A program made the translations under genes and the position numbers. Positions 1 to 5,965 of a DNA stretch of 7,272 nucleotides are shown piece by piece (positions within the stretch are counted from its first letter, which is position 1; each line of letters begins with the position of its first letter). Below the pieces are notes generated by a model. It saw only the letters and a program-made list of their open reading frames with translations. It searched no databases and was not told where the DNA came from. Source of the stretch: an uncultured Woeseiaceae bacterium (GTDB lineage Bacteria; Pseudomonadota; Gammaproteobacteria; Woeseiales; Woeseiaceae); contig CAMYMP010000139.1 of NCBI GenBank assembly GCA_947259435.1, positions 1 to 7,272 on the forward strand, read 5' to 3'.

Positions 1-2
1 CG

Positions 3-611
3 GTTCGGGTCACGACGGCCTCTACTGGCAAGCTCTATGCACAAATCGTCAATGGTGCGCCGTTCGACGTCCTGCTTGCCGCCGATCAGGAGCGTCCCCG
101 TTTACTCGAAGAATCCGGCCTCGGTATTGAGGGCACGCGTTTTACCTATGCGGTCGGTGCGCTAACGCTGTGGTCACGCGATGAGGACCTGGACGGCAAA
201 GACTGCATGGAACAATTGACGAAGCTCGGTTCGAAACGGCTCGCGATCGCGAATCCGTTGACGGCGCCATATGGTGTCGCGGCGAAACAGTTTCTCGTGG
301 GCGCGGGCCTGTGGTCAATCGTAAAACTCCAACTCGTCTTCGGTGAAAACATCTCGCAGACGCTGCACTTCGTTGCCTCGGGTAACGCAAGCCTTGGGCT
401 GATCTCACGTTCACAGGCGCTCGATGCGCGCCTGCCGACAGCGACATGCCAATGGCCGGTGCCCGCATCGATGCACGAACCGCTCGAACAGCAGGCGATC
501 CTGTTGCAAAGAGCGTTGTCAAATGAGGCCGCTGCAGGCTTTGTCGGTTTTCTGCACGGCCCGGTCGCAAGGCAGATAATACGCGACCACGGGTACACGG
601 TTCCGCAATGA
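3..611 (+). CDS. modA: ModA, periplasmic molybdate-binding protein (5' end missing)
   Basis: This is the substrate-binding protein of a molybdate ABC importer; it captures MoO4(2-) in the periplasm and delivers it to ModB. The reading frame is open from position 3 and gives 202 residues up to the TGA at 609-611. The signal peptide and first beta-strand lie outside the window. Seen in the sequence: a TASTGKLYAQI segment (family oxyanion-binding Ser/Thr loop), NGAPFDVLLAADQERP (family form FDVFLSADQ, here with Ala in place of Ser), IANPLTAPYG in the middle, and FVASGNASLGLISRSQ near the C-terminus, all typical of ModA. The TGA overlaps the modB ATG (ATGA, 608-611), so translational coupling is likely. 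Tungstate could also be bound, because ModA proteins do not separate the two anions well. The family call is firm. Confidence 0.93.
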   Translation, partial: VRVTTASTGKLYAQIVNGAPFDVLLAADQERPRLLEESGLGIEGTRFTYAVGALTLWSRDEDLDGKDCMEQLTKLGSKRLAIANPLTAPYGVAAKQFLVGAGLWSIVKLQLVFGENISQTLHFVASGNASLGLISRSQALDARLPTATCQWPVPASMHEPLEQQAILLQRALSNEAAAGFVGFLHGPVARQIIRDHGYTVPQ

Positions 612-1282
612 GCGCCGATACACTGTTCCAGCCGTTATGGTTGTCTGTTCAGCTAGCGGCAATTACGACGATATTGCTGATGATCATCGGCACGCCCATT
701 GCGTGGTGGCTGGCGCAGACGTCGTCACGCTGGAAGACGTTTGTGCAGACCACCGTTGCGCTGCCGATCGTCCTGCCGCCAACCGTAATGGGCTTCTATT
801 TGCTGATCGTTCTCGGACCGGGCGGCGGGATCGGCAGCTGGTGGGTGGAACTGACCGGCAACGCCCTGACGTTCTCGTTCGCCGGCCTGGTTGTCGCCTC
901 GTGTTTGTACAGCCTTCCTTTCGCCGTGCAGCCGCTGGTTGTCGGATTCGAGTCGCTTGGGCAGCGCAATCTCGAAGCCGCCTGGACCCTGGGCGCCAGC
1001 AAAATGGATGCATTTTTCTCGGTTGCGCTGCCGCTTTCGGTGCGGGGCTATCTAAGCGCCGTTGTATTGAGCTTTGCACATACGCTGGGTGAGTTCGGTG
1101 TCGTGCTGATGGTCGGCGGAAACATCCCTGGCGAGACGCGCGTGATTTCGATCGCGATCTACGATCAGGTCGAGTCACTCAATTATCAGGCCGCGCATCA
1201 GCTGTCTGCGCTGCTGCTTGTGGTTGCATTCATCGCGCTGTTCTCGATGTTCTTCGTCAACCGAAAATGGCGAACGCAATGA
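608..1282 (+). CDS. modB: ModB, molybdate ABC transporter permease
   Basis: This is the inner-membrane channel subunit, which as a homodimer receives molybdate from ModA and is driven by ModC. It has 224 residues, close to the usual ModB length of about 225-230. Several hydrophobic segments are visible, for example around residues 14-36, 49-69, 89-112 and 200-216, as expected for a five- to six-helix permease. The ModB hallmark LPPTVMGFYLL lies at residues 56-66. The EAA coupling loop that docks on the ATPase is at residues 123-143 (EAAWTLGAS ... ALPL). HTLGEFGVVLMVGGNIPGET, another strongly conserved ModB stretch, follows. The start is the ATG in the ATGA overlap with modA; no strong Shine-Dalgarno is seen, so coupling to modA translation is the likely mode. 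The stop overlaps the start of modC. Confidence 0.96.
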   Translation: MSADTLFQPLWLSVQLAAITTILLMIIGTPIAWWLAQTSSRWKTFVQTTVALPIVLPPTVMGFYLLIVLGPGGGIGSWWVELTGNALTFSFAGLVVASCLYSLPFAVQPLVVGFESLGQRNLEAAWTLGASKMDAFFSVALPLSVRGYLSAVVLSFAHTLGEFGVVLMVGGNIPGETRVISIAIYDQVESLNYQAAHQLSALLLVVAFIALFSMFFVNRKWRTQ

Positions 1283-2364
1283 ATGCGGCAAGCACAGTGC
1301 ATGTTCGCTACGCGTTGCAGCGGCCCGAGTTTGCGCTCGACGTCGAGCTGGATCTGCCGCTGCGCGGCATAACCGGCGTATTCGGCGCGTCGGGCGCGGG
1401 AAAGACGTCATTGTTGCGCTGTATCGCGGGGCTCGAGCGGCCGGCGACCGGAAAGCTCGTGGTTGCGGGCGACGTCTGGCAGGACAACGAGTCGAACATC
1501 TGGCGCGCGGTGCATGAACGCGATATTGGTTATGTGTTTCAGGAGCCGCGTCTGTTTGCGCATCTCGATGTACGCCGCAACATCGAGTATGGCTTGCGCC
1601 GCCGCGAGCACAACGGCGGCCCGGACGTCGATCACGTCATCGGCTTGCTCGGGATCGAACGGCTTCTCGGCCGCAAACCCGACGAACTCTCAGGCGGCGA
1701 GGCGCAGCGGGTAGCCATCGCAAGAGCGTTGCTCTGCGCGCCGCGTTTCGTGCTCATGGATGAGCCGCTCGCGTCGCTCGACCAGGAGCGAAAGGAAGAA
1801 ATATTGCCGTTTCTGGATCGGCTGCACGCTGAGGGCGACGTGCCGATCATTTACGTCAGTCACAACATCGATGAAGTCAGCCGTTTGTGCGATCACCTGG
1901 TGGTTATCGACGGCGGCCGTGTCGTTGCTGACGGTGATGTGCAGTCCGTGCTTGTGCGCACCGATCTGCCGATCCTGTCCGGCAGAGAAGCCGGCTCGGT
2001 TATTCAGGGCGCGGTCGAGGCATACGACGCCGCCGACGACCTGACCCGCTTGCAATGTTCGGGAGGCAATCTCTGGGTGCCAGGCAACGCCGGCGAGAAC
2101 GGCGCAACCGTGCGACTGCGCATTCGTGCGAGCGACGTCAGCTTGTGCCGCGCACGGCCGGACAGCAGCACGATTCTCAATATCGTACCGGCGCAAGTCG
2201 ATGCCATCGAGTCAGACGCCGGTCCTTCTGCACTTGTACGGCTCGCGATGGGAGAGGATCGAATTACCGCGCGAGTAACGCGCCGATCCATCCGCGAGCT
2301 TCAGTTACGGCAAGGCGACGAGGTATTTGCACAGATCAAGTCTGTCGCCGTGCGCGCGCCATAA
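1267..2364 (+). CDS. modC: ModC, molybdate ABC transporter ATPase with TOBE-type C-terminus
   Basis: This is the cytoplasmic ATPase that powers molybdate import. Visible in order: Walker A GASGAGKT (residues 40-47), Q-loop in YVFQEPRLFAHLDV (Gln92), ABC signature LSGGEAQ (141-147), Walker B FVLMDEP (161-167) with D-loop SLD, and H-loop His199 in YVSHNIDEV. After about residue 230 comes a linker and a C-terminal part (about 285-360) with the pattern of the TOBE/molybdopterin-binding domain (RIRASDVSL, NIVPAQV, QIKSVAV) that senses oxyanion in ModC proteins. Its 365 residues are normal for the family. The start is ambiguous: ATG 1267 overlaps modB by 16 nt, while in-frame ATG 1279 makes an ATGA overlap exactly like the modA/modB junction and removes four residues. 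Neither has a clear ribosome binding site. The stop codon runs into the A-tract of the convergent terminator. Confidence 0.95.
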   Translation: MANAMNAASTVHVRYALQRPEFALDVELDLPLRGITGVFGASGAGKTSLLRCIAGLERPATGKLVVAGDVWQDNESNIWRAVHERDIGYVFQEPRLFAHLDVRRNIEYGLRRREHNGGPDVDHVIGLLGIERLLGRKPDELSGGEAQRVAIARALLCAPRFVLMDEPLASLDQERKEEILPFLDRLHAEGDVPIIYVSHNIDEVSRLCDHLVVIDGGRVVADGDVQSVLVRTDLPILSGREAGSVIQGAVEAYDAADDLTRLQCSGGNLWVPGNAGENGATVRLRIRASDVSLCRARPDSSTILNIVPAQVDAIESDAGPSALVRLAMGEDRITARVTRRSIRELQLRQGDEVFAQIKSVAVRAP

Positions 2365-2392
2365 AAAAAGCCCGGCGCCGAAGCGCCGGGCT
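2363..2392 (-). terminator. Intrinsic terminator of the TonB receptor gene
   Basis: A perfect 10-bp inverted repeat pairs AGCCCGGCGC (2369-2378) with GCGCCGGGCT (2383-2392) around a 4-base loop. Read on the minus strand, the RNA is a GC-rich hairpin with a C(UUCG)G tetraloop, an exceptionally stable loop. It is followed at once by seven Us from the complement of A2363-A2369. It starts 18 bases after the receptor stop codon. On the plus strand the hairpin follows modC directly but has no adjacent U-run (CCTGTAGAGC), so it should be weaker for the mod operon, although the hairpin could still help to stop or stabilise that transcript. Confidence 0.92.
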
Positions 2393-2410
2393 CCTGTAGA
2401 GCAGCTTTTA

Positions 2411-4777
2411 CTAGTCGCCGAAACCCTTGCGGAACGTTAATCCCAATGTGCGAGGCTGGTTGGTGCGGAACGACAGCCGCGCACGGCCACCGCGTTCGCG
2501 GTCGAAGGACAGGTTGGCGTTCTCATCACTTAGGTTGTGTACGTAGAGCACCGCTTCCCATGTTTCCTTGACAATGCCGGCACTCAGGTTGACGAGCGTA
2601 TAGGGATCAAGCTCTAAATCGACACTGGTAACCTCGAGTCCTGTCATTCCCGCATAGGCCAGATCGTGGGCGAAGTCTCCAGCGCCCGGCAGTTGATCGG
2701 TTGGCTGCGTGATCCGGTCGCCTACATGCTGCACTGTCGCGTTCACGTAACCGTCAGATCCGCCCATCCACGACAGCGGGAAGAACCAGGTACCGGTTGC
2801 GGCGACCTGAAACTCAGGAACGGAAGCGAGCCGGTTACCCTTCTCCACGCCGCCGAGCGTGTTGCCCAGGGCGTCAATCGCCGTCGAATCAAATTCTGCT
2901 GAGAGTGCGCTGCCCGCGACCGAAAACTCGAATGAATCCGAGGGCTTCGCGGTGAGTTCGACTTCAATGCCGCTTGAGTGTGCCTTATCGACATTGAACG
3001 AAATGCGCGAAGAGCAACTGCCCGCGTCGAGCGTCACCTGCAGATCTTCCATGTCAGCATAAAACACAGCGGCGTTTAATGTAACACCGTTGTCGAATCT
3101 CGATTTAATGCCTGCTTCGTAGTTCCACAGTTTCTCGTCGCTGTACTCGGTAATGCCACCAAAAATGGCCAAGTCCTCAGGCGTACACAGCGGTACGTTC
3201 AGCGGATCATTGACGCCACCCAGTCTGAAACCCTGTGATGCCTGTGCGTTCAAAGTCACGTTATCGTTTAGGTCAAAGCTGGCGAGTACCCGAGGGGTGA
3301 ACCCGTCCGATGATGTCTTGTCGGTCTGGTCGGCTGGGTCGGCAAATATGCCGCCGAAAACGATATCGCGCACTTCACTGAAGTCATAGAAGCGACCACC
3401 GACTGTCAACCGAAAGACATCGCTGACATCGTAAGAGACTTCGCCGAATATTGCCGATTGCTTGATGTCGTACGGCAGTGCCGATGCGAACGGCGAGTCA
3501 GGAGGTGCGACCCCGTTTGCGACAGCGGCCGATGTTCCCGCACCTAGAAGTGAATCGACGATAGCGTCGTAACCCGGCGTCGGCAACGTCTGCCCATAGT
3601 CACGATCTACCTGGGACGTAAACACACCAACAAGCCACTGCAAGGGGCCGCTCGAGTTCGAACTGAACCTGAGTTCGAAAGTTGTTTGCCTGAGATCGGT
3701 CCTGTCCTGCAAGTTTGATGGCCGCGCGACCTCGGCCTCGGGGAATCCAAGTCCGCCGAACGGGTTTACGCTGACACTACCACTCAGGGCGCTGGCGTCA
3801 CGGCTGACGAGAATGTCGCGATCCAACAAACTGCCAGCGAAAGTCAAATCGAAGCTATCGAAAGACGCTTCGACGAGGAGATCGGCGAGCGTCGTTTTGT
3901 CCTCAAAGCCTTCACGGAGCAGCAGGTGCTGTTCACGTTCCTTGAGCTGAATCGGCGGACGCGTTGTCGTGTATGGATTGGCGAACAGGTTGAAGACTTC
4001 CTGGCGGTTGAAGCCGTCCGTATCGATCTTCTGGTAGATAACGCGCGGTGTAATCGTGAGCGTGTCGCTCGGCATGAATGTCACTGCCACGCGGCCACCC
4101 GTGCGGTTGCCGCTGTCGACGTCTTCCTTTTTGCCGCCGCCCTCGATAAACGCGTCAATAAATCCGCCGTACTCGGTCGTGTAACCGACGGCACGCAACG
4201 CCGCGGTATCCGACAGCGGCATGTTGACCATGCCCTTGACGTGGCCACCCGTGCCGCCGTCGGTGACCGAATTGACATTGAGTTCAACCGAGCCTTCGAA
4301 CCCGTCCATGCTTGGCTGATTCGTAATATAGCGAATCGTGCCGCCGATGGAGCCCGAGCCGAACAGGGTACCCTGCGGCCCGCGCAGCGTTTCTACGCGG
4401 TTTAAGTCAAACAGATCGAAATCTGGCGTAAACAACGACATGGATATGATCGACTCGTCCATGTAGACACCCACCTGCTCTTTGACGCCAGGCTGGTCAC
4501 GAACGATCTGGCCTGCCGACACACCGCGAATTGCGACCTGGCTCTGGCCGGGGCCGAGGTTCTGAATTGTCAGTCCCGCGACATTTCTTGCGAGATCCTC
4601 GAGCGTACCAGCGCCTGAGCGCTGAATGTCTTGCTGCGTCTGCGCATTGATTGAAAACGGCACGTCCTGAATCGTCGACTCGCGTTTGGTCGCCGTAACG
4701 GTTATTTCTTCGAGTTCCGCTGCGGCCGTGGTGCCGGTTGCGAGAAGCAGCGCCGGCAGCGCCGCAGCCAGGGTCAA
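2411..4777 (-). CDS. TonB-dependent outer-membrane receptor (full length)
   Basis: This is a ligand-gated outer-membrane porin that imports a scarce substrate using energy from TonB-ExbBD. From TTG 4777 it has 788 residues. Seen: a hydrophobic export segment ending TTAAA (to residue 20), a TonB box LEEITVTAT (22-30), then a plug (about 38-155) with DVPFSI, VAIRGVS (81-87), YMDES (105-109) and RVETLRGPQGTLFGSGSIGG (127-146). A long beta-barrel follows, ending in NQPRTLGLTFRKGF, with the penultimate-strand aromatic pattern of TonB receptors. Two cysteines (PLCTPED and GSCSSR) lie in consecutive putative extracellular loops and may form a disulphide. The substrate cannot be read from sequence; iron-siderophore, cobalamin, glycan or other ligands are all possible for this broad class. 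The start is uncertain: the frame is open back to the TAG at 4841-4843 but holds no ATG or GTG. TTG 4777, preceded by AAAGGG, is the only usual start. Confidence 0.93.
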   Translation of the reverse strand: MTLAAALPALLLATGTTAAAELEEITVTATKRESTIQDVPFSINAQTQQDIQRSGAGTLEDLARNVAGLTIQNLGPGQSQVAIRGVSAGQIVRDQPGVKEQVGVYMDESIISMSLFTPDFDLFDLNRVETLRGPQGTLFGSGSIGGTIRYITNQPSMDGFEGSVELNVNSVTDGGTGGHVKGMVNMPLSDTAALRAVGYTTEYGGFIDAFIEGGGKKEDVDSGNRTGGRVAVTFMPSDTLTITPRVIYQKIDTDGFNRQEVFNLFANPYTTTRPPIQLKEREQHLLLREGFEDKTTLADLLVEASFDSFDLTFAGSLLDRDILVSRDASALSGSVSVNPFGGLGFPEAEVARPSNLQDRTDLRQTTFELRFSSNSSGPLQWLVGVFTSQVDRDYGQTLPTPGYDAIVDSLLGAGTSAAVANGVAPPDSPFASALPYDIKQSAIFGEVSYDVSDVFRLTVGGRFYDFSEVRDIVFGGIFADPADQTDKTSSDGFTPRVLASFDLNDNVTLNAQASQGFRLGGVNDPLNVPLCTPEDLAIFGGITEYSDEKLWNYEAGIKSRFDNGVTLNAAVFYADMEDLQVTLDAGSCSSRISFNVDKAHSSGIEVELTAKPSDSFEFSVAGSALSAEFDSTAIDALGNTLGGVEKGNRLASVPEFQVAATGTWFFPLSWMGGSDGYVNATVQHVGDRITQPTDQLPGAGDFAHDLAYAGMTGLEVTSVDLELDPYTLVNLSAGIVKETWEAVLYVHNLSDENANLSFDRERGGRARLSFRTNQPRTLGLTFRKGFGD

Positions 4778-4924
4778 AGGCCCTTTCGTGTGTCTAACCC
4801 CCGATGTTCGGCCCGAATTAGGCCAATAACCGTCCGAATCCTAACATAAAGAAGGTACGCTTCGATTGTTGCTTTTTCACAACAAGACGCTTGTACGGAC
4901 GAGTCGGACCGCCGCGACGACGCA
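4778..4924 (-). other. 147-base gap between the DUF2846-like gene and the receptor gene
   Basis: This gap on the minus strand contains no clear terminator and no strong promoter. A weak TATGTT (-10-like) lies at about 4845-4850 without a convincing -35 box. Two small symmetric elements are visible: TTGTTG/CAACAA arms (4866-4871 and 4880-4885) around an 8-base loop, and a short palindrome TTCGGCCCGAA (4807-4817). AAAGGG at 4781-4786 could be the receptor's ribosome binding site, with a short 3-base spacing to TTG 4777. The two genes may be co-transcribed, with the receptor start set by this weak site. Confidence 0.35.
4866..4885. repeat. Inverted repeat TTGTTG-N8-CAACAA
   Basis: Six-base perfect arms (4866-4871 and 4880-4885) flank an 8-base loop in the gap upstream of the TonB receptor gene. 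There is no U-run after it on the minus strand, so it is a poor terminator. It could be an operator half-site pair or a small leader hairpin, or chance; arms of six AT-rich bases are not rare. Confidence 0.3.
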
Positions 4925-5893
4925 TCAATAGGCGTGTTCAGCAGCCATAGGGTGAAAGTCCGCCTGGCCGCTTTTGGCCTTCGCCGCCGCGGAGCGTACG
5001 ACAGCGGCCACGACTTCCTCGCGCCCACGGACCCGTGGTGACATAGAGGACGGGTTCAGCTCTACGTGGCTGACTTTCTTCAGCCACCCCTGCAGGTCGT
5101 TCGACTGTTCCCGTGTAATCGGCGTCAGGCGAACGCGGCCCATCATCTTGCCGTAGTCGAACCAGACGTAATAACGCTTACCTGCCTCTACCTGTGCTTT
5201 GAGTAGCGTCGTCCCAAGATTGGCGGCCATGAAAAAGTGGGTGCCCGGCGGTACGGCAATGCTGGCTGCCTCGTTAGCGGCAAGGGTGCCGATAAAGCCG
5301 TTTTCACTCCAGACGCCAAAGTCGAGTTCGTCAGCTTCCTTGCGCCGGAAAAACGTGATGACGGCGTGCTCATTGTCAGGCGCAAGCTGGCTTGTGCCGG
5401 GCCGCATCAAATCAAATCCGAGTCGCGACAGGTTCATCAAAACCGCCATGTGTTCTTTGTTCGGCAGCGGCGCGTCAAGGGGATCCATTTGCTTCGACTT
5501 TTTCAGCAGCTTGCTGGCGGCCGACGCGTCGATTTCCGTAAGGTCCGTATCGCCGAGTCGCCATCTCAGGTAGACCGTTTCCCCGGGGCGATTGTCGATC
5601 GTGGTCGCGGCAAAAATGTAGCCGGAATTTGCAAGACTCAGCGTAAGCAGTCCGGCTTTTGCGCGCACGATGGCGTGTTTCTTGTTTCTGACACGGGCGA
5701 CAGTCTGATCGTTGAGGGCGATCCAGTAACCGTTCGCCCTGCCGAGGAGTCGGCTTTCCCGAATGACGTAGATGAGCGTTTCATCTGCCGCGGGCGGGGC
5801 AATTTCGCTGATGTCTGCCCATGCGCTTTGGGGCGCAATGCAGAAAACCGCGATGCCGGCGAGAAGAAGCATGATAGGTGTGCGATACGTCAT
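4925..5893 (-). CDS. Exported protein with two DUF2846-like repeats, function unknown
   Basis: It encodes 322 residues. ATG 5893 is chosen because AAGGGGGA (5899-5906) lies five bases upstream, and because it puts a signal peptide right at the N-terminus: MTYRTPIM, a hydrophobic core (about 7-20), and an AWA|D cleavage site at residues 26/27. An in-frame TTG 30 bases further upstream would only add a non-hydrophobic extension. The cysteine at residue 18 is preceded by Phe, so it is not a normal lipobox. The mature part has two related beta-rich segments, residues about 38-132 (LIYVIRESRLLGRANGYWIAL ... GETVYLRWRLG) and about 176-275 (VITFFRRKEADELDFGVW ... GKRYYVWFDYG). Each has the DUF2846 layout: strand, small 'not-changed-by-size' loop, PPG/KAG-type turn, then Y-aromatic strand, ending in a short LKK helix. 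The C-terminus is basic and Ala-rich. The protein is probably periplasmic. Its place just upstream of a receptor gene suggests a linked role, but none is known to me. Confidence 0.8.
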   Translation of the reverse strand: MTYRTPIMLLLAGIAVFCIAPQSAWADISEIAPPAADETLIYVIRESRLLGRANGYWIALNDQTVARVRNKKHAIVRAKAGLLTLSLANSGYIFAATTIDNRPGETVYLRWRLGDTDLTEIDASAASKLLKKSKQMDPLDAPLPNKEHMAVLMNLSRLGFDLMRPGTSQLAPDNEHAVITFFRRKEADELDFGVWSENGFIGTLAANEAASIAVPPGTHFFMAANLGTTLLKAQVEAGKRYYVWFDYGKMMGRVRLTPITREQSNDLQGWLKKVSHVELNPSSMSPRVRGREEVVAAVVRSAAAKAKSGQADFHPMAAEHAY

Positions 5894-5906
5894 AGCGGTC
5901 CCCCTT
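5894..5906 (-). promoter_or_regulatory. Strong ribosome binding site for the DUF2846-like gene
   Basis: On the minus strand AAGGGGGA is followed by CCGCT and then ATG 5893. This purine-rich site at normal spacing decides the ATG as start over the in-frame TTG at 5923. Confidence 0.75.
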
Positions 5907-5965
5907 GGTTGCAATGGTGTCAACGTGTTTCACTCGGTAGACTAGCGCAAAATATTAACAAGAGC
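5907..5965. other. Divergent intergenic region between DUF2846-like gene and second receptor
   Basis: This short divergent gap must carry the start signals of both flanking genes. I see no convincing -35/-10 pair on either strand. The best plus-strand candidate is AATATT at 5951-5956 with TTTCAC 17 bases upstream, which is a poor match and would put transcription almost on the ATG. No operator-like palindrome longer than AATATT is visible. Confidence 0.3.

Noticed and set aside
142..598. Two long open frames on the minus strand opposite modA (142 and 150 codons)
   Set aside because: They are antisense to an unmistakable ModA frame, have Arg/Ser-rich composition without a known fold, and are expected in GC-rich DNA.
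684..1178. 164-codon minus-strand open frame opposite modB
   Set aside because: Very Arg/Ser-rich and antisense to the conserved ModB frame; a coding shadow.
1690..2196. 168-codon minus-strand open frame opposite modC
   Set aside because: It lies under the ABC signature, Walker B and linker of ModC and shows no motif of its own.
3652..3685. Repeated GAGTTCGAA words, looking like an operator pair
   Set aside because: They lie inside the receptor barrel coding region and are explained by the encoded residues and codon bias.
3926..4405. 159-codon plus-strand open frame opposite the first TonB receptor
   Set aside because: It mirrors the conserved plug and early barrel region; no signal, membrane or family motif is seen.
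4774..5028. 84-codon minus-strand frame bridging the DUF2846-like gene and the TTG of the receptor
   Set aside because: Its stop overlaps the TTG (TTGA), which hinted at a coupled leader peptide, but most of it is a shadow of the upstream gene's 3' end and the peptide is Arg-rich without any recognisable feature.
5853..5858. Possible lipobox cysteine (residue 18) in the DUF2846-like protein
   Set aside because: The residue before Cys is Phe, which does not fit a lipobox, while a normal AWA|D signal peptidase I site follows at residues 26/27.
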